Assembly (NCBI GenBank): GCA_963667815.1 | Contig: OY764020.1 | From: Saccharicrinis sp963667815 | Lineage (GTDB): Bacteria > Bacteroidota > Bacteroidia > Bacteroidales > Marinilabiliaceae | Reading direction: 5' to 3' (one strand) | DNA: 64,000 nucleotides | In this document: positions 1 to 9,690 of the stretch, piece after piece | Position numbering within the stretch: the stretch's first letter is position 1 | Layout: each line of letters starts with the position of its first letter | Made by a program: the position numbers and the translations under genes | The notes under the pieces: model-generated | Databases searched by the model: none | What the model was told of the DNA's origin: nothing | Seen by the model: only the letters and a program-made list of their open reading frames with translations

Positions 1-1281
1 GACAATAAATGGGGTGCTTTCCCATCTGCTTCTGTAGCATGGCGTATTTCAGACGAATCATTCATGAGTAGTTTGAACTTTTTAGATGATATGAAAATAC
101 GTTTTGGATGGGGACGTTTAGGTAATCAGGGATTGGATAATGGATTATTCTTATCTACCTTAAGTACAGGTTATTATATTATGGGCGATGATGCAACAGT
201 TGTTAATACAACTGCTCCAAGCCTTGTTGCTAATGAAGATTTGAAATGGGAAACTGTTGAAGATATTAATATTGGTGCTGATTATACAATGTTAAACAAT
301 AAACTTACAGGTTCTATTGAGTATTTTCAGAAAAAGACAATTGACATGTTATTTAATATGCCTTATCCTTATTATAGTGGATATCCTAGTTATGCTTCAA
401 TCATGTCAAATATTGGATCAATGAAATCATCAGGTTGGGAATTTGCCATAAGTTATCATGATAAAGTAGGAGAATTAGATTACAACGTTACTTTAACTGC
501 AATGACTGGTCAGGTTGAAATGACAAAACTCTCAAATACAGCTCCTGTTGTTTATGGAGATAATGAAAAAACAAAAACTGTTGTAGGTGATGAGCCAGGT
601 TATTATTATGGTTATAAAACAGACGGTTTATTTCAAAATCAGTTTGAAGTAAATTCTCATAGTAATGATAACGGAACATTGCTACAGCCATATGCTCAAC
701 CTGGAGATGTTCGTTTTGTTGACGTAAATGGAGATGGGGAACTAACAGGTGAAGACCGTACTAAAATAGGTAGTCCATGGCCTGACTTTACAACCGGTTT
801 AAATATCAGCTTATCTTATAAAGGCTTTGATTTTCTTGCAAACCTTTATGCTAGTGTAGGCAATGAATTAGTTAACGATATTAAAGATGATTTATATAGC
901 ACAACAGCTTCTGAAAGTAACGTTAAATCAGGATTGTTAAGTAAGGCATGGCATGGAGAAGGAACAAGCAATAGTATTCCAAGAGTTTCACATGTAGATA
1001 ACAATCAAAACTATACCAGATTTAGTGATTTTTATGTTGAAGATGGATCTTTCTTACGTCTAAAAAATATTCAGTTAGGTTATACACTTCCGGGAAGTAT
1101 TTCAGGAAAAGTTGGTTTAAAAAGATGTAGGATTTATGTGTCAGGACAAAACCTATTGACAGTGACAAAATACGAAGGTGTAGAACCTGAGGTTGGTGGC
1201 AATGCTCTTAATTCAGGTTTTGGTGGATGGACATATCCAGTTTTACCTACTTACCTTGTAGGATTAAATATTAATTTTTAA
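1..1281 (+). CDS. susC: SusC/RagA-type TonB-dependent outer-membrane receptor, 3' part
   Basis: This is the C-terminal part (about 427 residues) of a SusC-family TonB-dependent transporter that imports oligosaccharides across the outer membrane. The frame is open to the left edge, so the start lies outside the window; full-length family members have about 1000 residues. Visible family features are the aromatic-rich strand pattern, the segment DVNGDGELTGEDRTKIGSP, typical of the late barrel of SusC proteins, and a C-terminus ending LVGLNINF, a typical last beta-strand with terminal Phe. A SusD gene follows after 34 bases, which confirms the assignment. The imported glycan is suggested only by the downstream enzymes. 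Confidence 0.95.
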   Translation, partial: DNKWGAFPSASVAWRISDESFMSSLNFLDDMKIRFGWGRLGNQGLDNGLFLSTLSTGYYIMGDDATVVNTTAPSLVANEDLKWETVEDINIGADYTMLNNKLTGSIEYFQKKTIDMLFNMPYPYYSGYPSYASIMSNIGSMKSSGWEFAISYHDKVGELDYNVTLTAMTGQVEMTKLSNTAPVVYGDNEKTKTVVGDEPGYYYGYKTDGLFQNQFEVNSHSNDNGTLLQPYAQPGDVRFVDVNGDGELTGEDRTKIGSPWPDFTTGLNISLSYKGFDFLANLYASVGNELVNDIKDDLYSTTASESNVKSGLLSKAWHGEGTSNSIPRVSHVDNNQNYTRFSDFYVEDGSFLRLKNIQLGYTLPGSISGKVGLKRCRIYVSGQNLLTVTKYEGVEPEVGGNALNSGFGGWTYPVLPTYLVGLNINF

Positions 1282-1315
1282 TCGAACATTCCATTATTGA
1301 TTAAATAGAGAAACC

Positions 1316-2926
1316 ATGAAGAAAAATAAATATATAATTCTTTTAGCAGTTCTTTTGGGAATGCTAACATCTTGTGAAGATTTTATAGATATAGAAAATA
1401 AAGGAAAACAAACAATTGATAATTACTTTCAAACCACTGACGAATGTGAGGCATACGTGAATGGTTTATACCAAAGCTTAACTTTTTATAGCGATTGGTG
1501 GAAGCAATATTTATTCATTTCCAACAATATGGCCAGTGATGATGCATGGATGGGGAACCTTAGTCAGGATCCGGGTGATGCATATCCATTTGCTCACTAT
1601 ACCATTGATGCTTCAAATGCACCGTCAAAGTTAGTGGATCAATATGTTCACGATTATTATCATATTAATAATTGTAATATTGCGCTTGAGAACCTACCAT
1701 CATCTCCTGTTGAAGAGGATTTGAAGAACAGATATATGGCTGAAGTTAAATTTTTAAGAGCCTTTACGTATTGGGAGCTAATTCAAAATTTTGGAGACGT
1801 AGTTTTAATGACTCAGCCAGAGGGAACTTCAAGTTTAAATAAAACACGTTCTCCTAAAGCTGATGTTTATGCTCAAGTTGTAACTGATTTACAAGAAGCA
1901 GCTGCTGTTTTACCATCAAGATTTACTGGTGAAAATGTGGGAAGAGCAACTAAGTATGCTTGTCATGCATTGTTAGCACGTACTTATTTGTATATGGAAG
2001 AATACGACAAAGCATACGCTCATGCTGATACTGTAATTCGCTTTGGAGGATATAGTTTAGAACCTAATTTTATTGATATTTGGAGCGTTTATAACCATAA
2101 TGGACAAGAATCAATTTTTGAGGTTCAAACCAGTGGTGATCAGGATTATTCTGTTGGTAACATGTTTTCAGTGGTGATGAATGCCCGTTCTGAAATTTGG
2201 TCCTCTGATGAAGAAGATAAAATTATGGATGGATGGGGATGGTGTGTACCATCTTCTCACCTTGAGAATGCATACCTATCTGAAGGTGATGATATTAGAA
2301 GAAAAAGTACAATTATCCGTTATGGAGAACCAGTATATGGTGATGAAGAATTAAATCCAAATTATCAATTTAATGTGGAAATTAATAAATCAGGTAGAAC
2401 ATGGAGGAAATTCTATGTTCCAATAGCAATGCGTCAATCTTTAGCTAAAAAAGATAGTCATATTCCATTACCATTTGTATTATTGCGTTTGGGTGAAATG
2501 TATTTAACAAGAGCTGAAGCTGCTTATTTTACAGGGGATATTAATCAGGCTCATTCTGATATAGCTACTATTCGTGCTCGTGTTGGATTAGGTGATAAAA
2601 ATGATCTTTCAGGAAATGATTTGTTATACGCAGTTTGGAAAGAAAGAAGACTTGAAATGGCATGTGAAGGCCAACGTTTATATGATTTACGTCGAGAAAT
2701 TGATCCTGTTCAAAATAAACCTATGATTGATTTGGCAATGGGTCCAGAGGGTTACTTTGTAAAGTACAATTTAGAAGAAAGTACTGATGAATATGAAACA
2801 ATTCATCCAAAAGAAAGTCAGGATAAAGGAACATATTTTGTGGAAGGTAGACATGAACTATGGCCTATTCCTCAGTCTGAGATCGACCGTAGTAATGGGG
2901 TGATATCTCAAAATCCAAATTATTAA
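1316..2926 (+). CDS. susD: SusD/RagB-type surface glycan-binding lipoprotein
   Basis: A 536-residue protein that binds glycan at the cell surface and caps the SusC pore. The N-terminus has a lipoprotein signal (hydrophobic ILLAVLLGMLTSC, lipobox Cys about residue 20) followed by acidic residues (EDF), as in surface-exported Bacteroidota lipoproteins. It has the family's helical TPR-like architecture, and the end ELWPIPQSEIDRSNGVISQNPNY is the standard SusD C-terminus. Length is normal. It is translated just after susC, and a strong hairpin follows its stop codon, so the enzymes downstream may be expressed at a lower level. Confidence 0.95.
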   Translation: MKKNKYIILLAVLLGMLTSCEDFIDIENKGKQTIDNYFQTTDECEAYVNGLYQSLTFYSDWWKQYLFISNNMASDDAWMGNLSQDPGDAYPFAHYTIDASNAPSKLVDQYVHDYYHINNCNIALENLPSSPVEEDLKNRYMAEVKFLRAFTYWELIQNFGDVVLMTQPEGTSSLNKTRSPKADVYAQVVTDLQEAAAVLPSRFTGENVGRATKYACHALLARTYLYMEEYDKAYAHADTVIRFGGYSLEPNFIDIWSVYNHNGQESIFEVQTSGDQDYSVGNMFSVVMNARSEIWSSDEEDKIMDGWGWCVPSSHLENAYLSEGDDIRRKSTIIRYGEPVYGDEELNPNYQFNVEINKSGRTWRKFYVPIAMRQSLAKKDSHIPLPFVLLRLGEMYLTRAEAAYFTGDINQAHSDIATIRARVGLGDKNDLSGNDLLYAVWKERRLEMACEGQRLYDLRREIDPVQNKPMIDLAMGPEGYFVKYNLEESTDEYETIHPKESQDKGTYFVEGRHELWPIPQSEIDRSNGVISQNPNY

Positions 2927-2939
2927 TTTTTTTTAATTA

Positions 2940-2969
2940 AAGATTGGGTATGATTTCATACCCAATCTT
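2940..2969 (+). terminator. Strong hairpin after susD (attenuator or partial terminator)
   Basis: Perfect 14-bp inverted repeat (arms 2940-2953 and 2956-2969) with a 2-base loop, 13 bases after the susD stop. There is no clean T-run, so it may stabilise the susCD mRNA end or partly terminate rather than stop transcription fully. It covers the first ATG of the following open frame, which argues that translation of the next gene starts downstream. Confidence 0.6.
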
Positions 2970-3051
2970 ATTAATCTTTTCATTCTATTTTCAATCATCC
3001 TATGAGCTTATAGGTCAAATAAAACCTTTGCATCATTTAGATTCAAACATC

Positions 3052-4656
3052 ATGCGTGTCTTACATACAATATCACTACTTGTCCTTATTATTTTTATAA
3101 CCAGTTCTTGTTCTACAAAGGATAAAAACTCTAGCTTTAAAGCTCAAGAGGTATTGGTTGATGCCAATAAAACTTTTCAAACAATTGATGGTTTTGGTGC
3201 TTCAGACTGTTGGACTATACAGTTTGTAGGTAAAAATTGGCCGGAAAAGAAAAAAGCAGCAATTGCTGATTTACTTTTTAGTAAAGAAGTTGATGCAAAT
3301 GGAAATCCCAAAGGAATTGGCCTATCTCAATGGCGATTCAACATAGGGGGAGGAACTATTGAACAAGGAAATAAGAGTGATATACCCAAAGCATGGCGAA
3401 GAGCAGAATGCTTTTTAAATGCAGATGGTACTTATAACTGGAATAAACAAAAAGGACAACAATGGTTTTTAAATGCAGCAAAAGAAAGAGGCGTTGAATC
3501 TTTACTTGCATTTAATAATACACCTCCTGTTTTTTTCACTAAAAATGGAAAAGGGTGGTCACCTGGAGGAGATCAATATAATCTTCAACCAGATAAATAT
3601 GATGATTATGCTAACTTTTTAACCGAAGTTTGCGAGCACTTTAAAAAAGAAGGACTAATGTTTGACTATATTAGTCCGTTTAATGAGCCTCAGTGGGACT
3701 GGAAAGCTCCTGCTTCACAAGAAGGCACTCCTGCATGGAATTTTGAAATAGCAAAACTTGTTAACACCTTATCTCCTTTATTAAAGGAGAAACTTCCAAA
3801 GCTACAAATTGCTGTTCCAGAAGCTGCTCAGCTTCAATTTTTATACGAAAAAAGAGGTTATAAAAACCGCGACAATCAATTAAAAGATTTATTTGATCCT
3901 ACATCATCTATGAATATTGGAAATTTGTCTAATATAAAAAAGGCTGCTATGGGTCATAGTTATTTTACAACCAATAATCTGGATACTTTGATAGATGTAC
4001 GTCAAAAACTTAAAAACTACATAAATACGAATTTTCAAGAATTATCTTATTGGCAAAGTGAGTTCTGTATTCTTGAAAATCATAAAGATATTGGAGGTGG
4101 CAATAAACGTGATTTAGGTATGCCTACTGCATTATATGTGGCAAGGGTTATACATGCTGACTTAGCCATTGCAGATGCCTCGCTTTGGAGTTGGTGGACT
4201 GCTGTTTCTCCTGAAGATTATAAGGATGGGTTGGTCTATATTGATCTTGGATCGGATTCAACATCATATGATAAAAAAGGAGACGACTTATATCATGATG
4301 GATATTATCATGATTCTAAATTATTATGGGCATTAGGAAATTATTCAAGGTTTATAAAGCACGGAATGGTTCGGATTCAAGCAAACTTATCTAACGAATC
4401 ATCCTTAAAGGATCAAATGACAAACTTAATGATAAGTGGCTATAAAACTAACGATGATAAGAAGTTTGTTTTTGTGGCAGTTAACTATAGTAAAGAAGAA
4501 TCTGTTGTGTCGTTTGATCAATTCCTTAAAGATAAAAAAGGACTTAGTACAACATGCTACGTTACTTCAAAAGATAAAGATTTAGAAAAAACTGATGTAG
4601 ATAATCAGTTCATAAATATACCGGCAAGATCGGTAGTAACAGTCGTAATGCAATAA
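3052..4656 (+). CDS. GH30-like glycoside hydrolase, lipoprotein
   Basis: Retaining glycoside hydrolase of the GH30 (clan A) type, 534 residues from the chosen start. The open frame extends to 2944, but that start lies inside a hairpin; the ATG at 3052 gives a classical lipoprotein signal (LLVLIIFITSSC). Family signs are the opening IDGFGASDCW, the acid/base Glu in ISPFNEPQW and the nucleophile Glu in YWQSEFCIL, then a C-terminal beta-sandwich-like segment. GH30 includes beta-1,6-galactanases, beta-1,6-glucanases and xylanases; I cannot assign the subfamily. With GH43 and GH2 neighbours, a galactan backbone or side-chain is the most likely target. Confidence 0.85.
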   Translation: MRVLHTISLLVLIIFITSSCSTKDKNSSFKAQEVLVDANKTFQTIDGFGASDCWTIQFVGKNWPEKKKAAIADLLFSKEVDANGNPKGIGLSQWRFNIGGGTIEQGNKSDIPKAWRRAECFLNADGTYNWNKQKGQQWFLNAAKERGVESLLAFNNTPPVFFTKNGKGWSPGGDQYNLQPDKYDDYANFLTEVCEHFKKEGLMFDYISPFNEPQWDWKAPASQEGTPAWNFEIAKLVNTLSPLLKEKLPKLQIAVPEAAQLQFLYEKRGYKNRDNQLKDLFDPTSSMNIGNLSNIKKAAMGHSYFTTNNLDTLIDVRQKLKNYINTNFQELSYWQSEFCILENHKDIGGGNKRDLGMPTALYVARVIHADLAIADASLWSWWTAVSPEDYKDGLVYIDLGSDSTSYDKKGDDLYHDGYYHDSKLLWALGNYSRFIKHGMVRIQANLSNESSLKDQMTNLMISGYKTNDDKKFVFVAVNYSKEESVVSFDQFLKDKKGLSTTCYVTSKDKDLEKTDVDNQFINIPARSVVTVVMQ

Positions 4657-4681
4657 ATTTATTTTCCATTGAAAATAATAA

Positions 4682-4723
4682 ATGAAACCAGCTATGATAA
4701 ATAGTCCTCTCACACAAGGATAA
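4682..4723 (+). other. 13-codon leader ORF / conserved leader element, copy 1
   Basis: Between the GH30 and GH5 genes lies an ATG-to-stop frame encoding MKPAMINSPLTQG. A sister frame of identical length lies before the GH43 gene (5830-5871). Both contain TCTCACACA, share most of their first 22 bases (18/22), and sit 18 bases before the next open frame. A small hairpin (4705-4708 with 4717-4720) has CTCACACA in its loop. It could be a translated leader peptide or a structured RNA element; expression is not shown. Confidence 0.4.
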
Positions 4724-4767
4724 ATAAATTTGCATGTTTAATGGCAATTAAAAGAAAAATTGAACAC

Positions 4768-5802
4768 ATGAAAAAGATAATATTAAGCCTTTTAGGAATT
4801 GTATTTTTTACAATTAGTTGTAGTGATGATTCAGGAAATGATGGTATTACACCTGATGATAATACTCAAGTTGAAGATCCTGCTGCTAACATAGATTTTA
4901 GTGAACCGATCAGAGGTGTGAATTGGGCTGATGAGCGAGATAACTTTGTAGATGATTTATTAGTTCCAAGTGGATTAACAAGTGGTCTTACCTATTATAT
5001 GGTGCAGGTAGATGCTCAATATGTAATTAAGGGGTTTAAAGAAAATATGAATGCTAACACTATTCGTATGCCAATTAATTATGCTACTGTAAATAGTACA
5101 TGGTGGAATGGTTATAAAGGAGCAATTGATAAAGCCATTAATAAGGGAATGAGAGTTATACTTGCCTATTGGGAAGGAGAAAGCAGTAGGGATGGAAAAG
5201 TGGATAATACAGCTGAGTTTCTTGAAATGTGGACTAAAGTAACCACCGATTATGCTGATAATTCAGGAGTTTATTTTGAAGTTATAAATGAACCTTACGG
5301 ATATTCTCTTTCTGAACTAACAGATTTATATGCAGCATGGTTAAGTGAATTTTCAACTATTCCTCATGGGCGCGTTTTGTTAGGCGGTAAAGGTTATTCC
5401 GAAGATGTTACAGGAGTGGGTGCTGATCAGCGTTTTAGCGATTGTTTATTGTCTTTACATAACTATGCTTTTTGGGCAGAAAGATCAGCCGAAGATTGGA
5501 AAAGTGACTGGTTAAAACGAATCGGCGATTATGCCTCAAGAACTGTTGTGACTGAATTTGGAAGTACAATGACTCAGGGTAAGGACTATAACGCTGCATC
5601 TGGTACAGATAATGAAGTAGATTATATACAAGTTTCTACAAAAGTTTTTAGAGACAATGGTGTACAAAGTATATACTGGCCTGGTTTAAGGGAAGGTGAC
5701 TGGTATAGTATTCAATCATTAGATGCTTCAACATTTAAAATGAGTACAACGAATACCTCTGGATTGTCATGGATTCAATACGGATGGGGATTTGATCAGT
5801 AA
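4768..5802 (+). CDS. GH5-like glycoside hydrolase, lipoprotein
   Basis: A 344-residue clan-A glycosidase. The open frame begins at 4741, but the ATG at 4768 places the lipoprotein signal (MKKIILSLLGIVFFTISC) at the terminus. Acid/base Glu lies in FEVINEPYG (about residue 175) and nucleophile Glu in VVTEFGS (about residue 263), the GH5 strand-4 and strand-7 pattern; GVNW near residue 52 and the MPINYA segment fit strands 1 and 2. Endo- or exo-acting specificity cannot be read. It lies within the PUL between GH30 and GH43, and is probably exposed on the outer membrane or in the periplasm. Confidence 0.85.
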   Translation: MKKIILSLLGIVFFTISCSDDSGNDGITPDDNTQVEDPAANIDFSEPIRGVNWADERDNFVDDLLVPSGLTSGLTYYMVQVDAQYVIKGFKENMNANTIRMPINYATVNSTWWNGYKGAIDKAINKGMRVILAYWEGESSRDGKVDNTAEFLEMWTKVTTDYADNSGVYFEVINEPYGYSLSELTDLYAAWLSEFSTIPHGRVLLGGKGYSEDVTGVGADQRFSDCLLSLHNYAFWAERSAEDWKSDWLKRIGDYASRTVVTEFGSTMTQGKDYNAASGTDNEVDYIQVSTKVFRDNGVQSIYWPGLREGDWYSIQSLDASTFKMSTTNTSGLSWIQYGWGFDQ

Positions 5803-5829
5803 CAAAATTAACACAACATATTTAACTAC

Positions 5830-5871
5830 ATGAAACGAGCCATGAGAAAAACTTCTCACACACGAGAATGA
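5830..5871 (+). other. 13-codon leader ORF / conserved leader element, copy 2
   Basis: Frame encoding MKRAMRKTSHTRE, placed like the copy at 4682-4723: 27 bases after the preceding stop and 18 bases before the next open frame. A hairpin (TTCTC 5853-5857 with GAGAA 5864-5868) has ACACAC as loop. The following region again reads ATG, a short basic stretch, then CACATGAAA at the true gene start, as before the GH5 gene. Confidence 0.4.
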
Positions 5872-5918
5872 CTATTTAGGCGAGTTCCATGTGGCAAAAG
5901 AAAATAAATTTTAGACAC

Positions 5919-7817
5919 ATGAAACGTTTATTTTTAATTACAGTCAGTCTGGTTATTATTGGTGCTCAATTGATGTGTGCAAACCCTAAAGGTGAACCCA
6001 ACGATTACTCAGGCTATTTATTTGCATATTTTACAGGTAATAACATCAATCAGGAACAAATACATTTTGCAGTTAGTACTGATGGTTATCATTATAAAGC
6101 ATTAAACTATGATGCTCCTGTTATTAATTCCAAAGAAATAAGTTCAACCGGAGGAGTTCGTGATCCGCATATTTTAAGAGGTGAAGATGGCAAGACCTTT
6201 TATATGGTTGTTACGGATATGGTATCAGATAATGGATGGAGTTCAAACAGAGCCATGGTACTATTAAAATCAAATGATTTAATTCATTGGACTTCCAATG
6301 TAGTTAATATTCAAAAAAAGTATGCAGCTCAGGAAAAACTTAAAAGAGTATGGGCTCCACAAATTATTTTTGATAAAGAGGCAGGTAAATATATGATTTA
6401 TTGGTCTATGATGTATGAAGGCGGAGGGGATATTATTTACTATGCATACGCCAATAAAGATTTCACTGATATCGAAGGTCGTCCAAAACAATTATTTTTC
6501 CCAAAAAATAAAAAGTCTTGTATAGATGGTGATATCATTTATAAAGATGGAAAATATCACCTGTTTTATAAAACGGAAGGCCATGGTAATGGTATAAAAA
6601 AGGCCACATGTACATCTCTTACTTCAGGTCAATGGATAGAGGAAGATGATTATCTACAGCAAACAAAAGAACCTGTAGAGGGGGCAGGCGTTTTTAAATT
6701 GATCAATGAAGACGCTTATATATTAATGTATGATGTGTATACATCAGGCAAATATCAATTTACGAAAAGTACTGATTTGGAAAACTTCTCTATTGTTGAT
6801 GAAGAAGTAGAAATGGATTTTCACCCCCGACATGGAACTGTGATTCCTATTACACAAAAGGAGTTAGATAATTTGATGGAAAAATGGGGGCAGGCTTTTA
6901 AGGCTGACATCCAGCTAAGTAATAATCCTGTTTTAAAGGGATTTTACGCAGATCCGGATATTATTTATTCTAACAAAACTAAAAAGTACTATATCTATCC
7001 AACTTCTGATGGTTTTGATGGTTGGTCGGGAACTTATTTTAAAACCTTTTCTTCGCCGGATATGGTCAGTTGGAAAGATGAAGGAGTAATTCTGGATCTA
7101 AAAAAACATGTAAAATGGGCTGATAGAAATGCATGGGCTCCCTGTATCATTGAAAAACAATCAGGTAAAAAATATAAATATTACTATTATTTCACAGCAG
7201 CTCAAAAAATCGGAGTGGCAGTGTCTAATAATCCTGCCGGACCGTTTAAAGATTCTGGAAAACCTTTGGTAAGTCAACATCCTGAAGGTGTAAATTGGGG
7301 ACAGGAAATTGATCCTGATGTATTTGAAGATCCCGTATCAAAGAAATCATTTTTATACTGGGGAAACGGTTACATGGCTGTTGCAGAATTAAATGATGAT
7401 ATGGTATCGTTGAAATCTAATACAACAAAAGTAATAACACCAGATGAAACTTTCAGGGAAGGAGCAAACATATTCTATCGTAATGGACTTTATTATTTTT
7501 TATGGTCAGAGGATGATACCAGAAGTCCTAATTATAGGGTGAGATATGGAGTGTCGGAGTCACCTGTTGGACCAATACGTATTCCGGATCAAAATTTAAT
7601 TTTAAGAAGGGATGATGCTAAAGGAATTTATGCAACAGGACATAATTCTGTTATCCAGGTTCCGGGTAAGGATGAGTGGTATATGGTTTATCATCGTTTT
7701 CAATATCCTGATGGTATTAAAATGGGTGATGCTGCAGGATTTCACAGAGAAGTATGCATTGATCGTTTACAGTTTGATAAAGAAGGGAATATAATTCCGG
7801 TTGTTCCTACAAAATAA
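5919..7817 (+). CDS. Tandem GH43-like beta-propeller glycosidase
   Basis: A 632-residue exported protein with two GH43-like five-bladed propeller domains. The start at 5919 gives a signal peptide (MKRLFLITVSLVIIGAQ); the longer frame from 5889 would put a charged extension in front. Domain 1 spans about residues 25-310 (GGVRDPHIL, RVWAPQIIFD). Domain 2 spans about 320-632 and carries GFYADPDI (general base Asp), EIDPDVFED (pKa-modulating Asp) and FREGANIF (acid Glu), so the second domain looks catalytically complete. GH43 enzymes remove arabinofuranose, xylose or galactose; the subfamily is not resolved. Confidence 0.85.
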   Translation: MKRLFLITVSLVIIGAQLMCANPKGEPNDYSGYLFAYFTGNNINQEQIHFAVSTDGYHYKALNYDAPVINSKEISSTGGVRDPHILRGEDGKTFYMVVTDMVSDNGWSSNRAMVLLKSNDLIHWTSNVVNIQKKYAAQEKLKRVWAPQIIFDKEAGKYMIYWSMMYEGGGDIIYYAYANKDFTDIEGRPKQLFFPKNKKSCIDGDIIYKDGKYHLFYKTEGHGNGIKKATCTSLTSGQWIEEDDYLQQTKEPVEGAGVFKLINEDAYILMYDVYTSGKYQFTKSTDLENFSIVDEEVEMDFHPRHGTVIPITQKELDNLMEKWGQAFKADIQLSNNPVLKGFYADPDIIYSNKTKKYYIYPTSDGFDGWSGTYFKTFSSPDMVSWKDEGVILDLKKHVKWADRNAWAPCIIEKQSGKKYKYYYYFTAAQKIGVAVSNNPAGPFKDSGKPLVSQHPEGVNWGQEIDPDVFEDPVSKKSFLYWGNGYMAVAELNDDMVSLKSNTTKVITPDETFREGANIFYRNGLYYFLWSEDDTRSPNYRVRYGVSESPVGPIRIPDQNLILRRDDAKGIYATGHNSVIQVPGKDEWYMVYHRFQYPDGIKMGDAAGFHREVCIDRLQFDKEGNIIPVVPTK

Positions 7818-7880
7818 TATTACAGTTACGTGGAGAGGTTGCATTTATGTGGCCTTTCCTTTTTTAAACCATTAGTAGTA

Positions 7881-9644
7881 ATGAAACCACTTAAGTCATT
7901 AATACCACTATTCAAGGTTAACTTAAATAATATAAAAGTTAGTAGGCGATTGATTGTTAGTTTTTTAATACTTATTGTGTTGATAGTTATTGTAGGCACG
8001 TTTGGTGTGTTAACCATACGTAGTACACAAGAGGGATCGGTAATACAAGGGTATATTGAAAATGTTATTTCTGATGTGCGAGTTGTTAATGAGCATAACA
8101 TTGCCTACCGCTTTGACCGTAACGATTATCGCCCGGATATTATTAAAGAAAAGGCAGGAAAAGCAATTGAAGATTTAGAAGAACTTGAAACTTTTGTTCC
8201 ACTATTACTTAAAGACAGGTATGACTCAGCCTACGTTGATATTGTAAGTTTAACAGAGTATTCAGAAGACTATTTTAAGTCATCAGTTAAATATGATAGC
8301 CTTGTTAACAGGGGATTATATCTTGATGAAAACATCGAAGTGGCTTTTGAAAAATCCACTGCTTCTATTGGAACTAAAATAATATTTAAAGAATACATTG
8401 CTCTGATTCATGAAGAGTTAACTCGGCATCTTTTACATCAGGGAGTTAATAAAAATATGGCTCCATTAGATAGTTCCTATCAGCAGATTGTTAAACTTAC
8501 TCAGAACAATAAAAGTACTGTCTTAATAGATAGCCTTGTAACTGATTTTGGTCATACGATGAGCCAGTTTAAAGAGGTTCATGAGCATACTGGTTGGGTA
8601 AACTGGAAAATAGAGAATGTATCGTTTAATTCTATTTCAAGTATGGATATAATTTCTGATCGATTTAAGAGTTATTTAAGTCAGGAACTCAGACAGAATA
8701 TTATAATCATAGTAAGCACTATTATATTTTCAATTTTATTTGCTGCAGTTATAGCATTCCTTATTATTAGATCCATAAATGGAGGACTAAAAGAAGCGAT
8801 TACAATTGCAGGACAAATAGCCAAAGGAGACTTGACTTTAGATACGCTGAATAATGGTATTATACGAAAAGATGAATTTGGACAGTTAAAAGAGGAGTTT
8901 GCTGTGATGTTACAGTCTTTGAGAAAGAATGTAGACAGTTTACTTAATATGTCGAGTATACTTGAGGATACAGGTAAGGTTTTGTATAATAGTGCTCAGC
9001 AAATTTCGAATAATGCAAACGGACAAGCTGCCTCTGTTGAAGAAATAAGTGCCACATTGGATGAAATTGCAATGGATATTAATAATAATGCAGAAAATGC
9101 TAATAAAACAAAACAATTATCCAATAACTCAATGCAATATGTAGAAAAGGTGGCTAAAAGCAATCAGTTAATCATTGAGAAGTCGATTCAAATTGAGCGA
9201 GAATCAGAAACGGTAACAGGTATTGCAATTCAAACTAACATATTGGCCTTAAATGCTGCAGTTGAAGCGGCAGTAGCAGGTGTTTCTGGTAGGGCTTTCG
9301 GGGTGGTGGCTGCTCGGGTTAAAGAGCTAGCTGAAACCAGCAAATATGCATCAGATCAGATTATCACCTTGTCAAAGGAAGGTGTTGAATATTCAAGAGA
9401 AGGTGGAGAAATGGTTGATAAGGTATTGCCGAGTCTTAGATTAATTGATGAAAAAATTGACGAAGTAGCGTTAGCTAGCAATGAGCAACGTTATAAATCA
9501 GAGCAGATTATTAATGCCTTGCAAAATCTTAATAATCTTTCACAAGTAAATGCTACTCAGTCAGAGGAATTATCAGCCAGTTCCGAGGAATTAAAAGAAC
9601 ATGCACTATTGTTAAGGCAACAAGTTGATTTCTTTACCCTGTAG
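7881..9644 (+). CDS. Methyl-accepting chemotaxis protein
   Basis: A 587-residue membrane chemoreceptor. The open frame reaches back to 7830, but ATG 7881 fits better with a short cytoplasmic tail before TM1 (ILIVLIVIVGTFGVLTI). A periplasmic helical domain of about 230 residues follows, then TM2 (IIIIVSTIIFSILFAAVIAFLII), HAMP and a cytoplasmic signalling helix bundle. The tip (QTNILALNAAVEAAVAG then AFGVVAARVKELAE) is close to the standard IQTNILALNAAVEAARAG/GFAVVA consensus. It sits between GH43 and GH2 genes, 62 bases after the former, so it may sense a sugar released by this locus (inference). No CheA or CheW is present in the window. Confidence 0.93.
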   Translation: MKPLKSLIPLFKVNLNNIKVSRRLIVSFLILIVLIVIVGTFGVLTIRSTQEGSVIQGYIENVISDVRVVNEHNIAYRFDRNDYRPDIIKEKAGKAIEDLEELETFVPLLLKDRYDSAYVDIVSLTEYSEDYFKSSVKYDSLVNRGLYLDENIEVAFEKSTASIGTKIIFKEYIALIHEELTRHLLHQGVNKNMAPLDSSYQQIVKLTQNNKSTVLIDSLVTDFGHTMSQFKEVHEHTGWVNWKIENVSFNSISSMDIISDRFKSYLSQELRQNIIIIVSTIIFSILFAAVIAFLIIRSINGGLKEAITIAGQIAKGDLTLDTLNNGIIRKDEFGQLKEEFAVMLQSLRKNVDSLLNMSSILEDTGKVLYNSAQQISNNANGQAASVEEISATLDEIAMDINNNAENANKTKQLSNNSMQYVEKVAKSNQLIIEKSIQIERESETVTGIAIQTNILALNAAVEAAVAGVSGRAFGVVAARVKELAETSKYASDQIITLSKEGVEYSREGGEMVDKVLPSLRLIDEKIDEVALASNEQRYKSEQIINALQNLNNLSQVNATQSEELSASSEELKEHALLLRQQVDFFTL

Positions 9645-9690
9645 TGCTGTATTTTAGTTAATAATTATTTATAATCATAAACAATAACAA

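Noticed and set aside
2944..3051. Long start of the GH30 gene at 2944
   Set aside because: This ATG lies inside a perfect 14-bp hairpin, and the 36 extra residues would bury the lipoprotein signal that starts at 3052.
7612..7794. 60-codon plus-strand frame
   Set aside because: It lies fully inside the GH43 gene in another frame and has no known motif.
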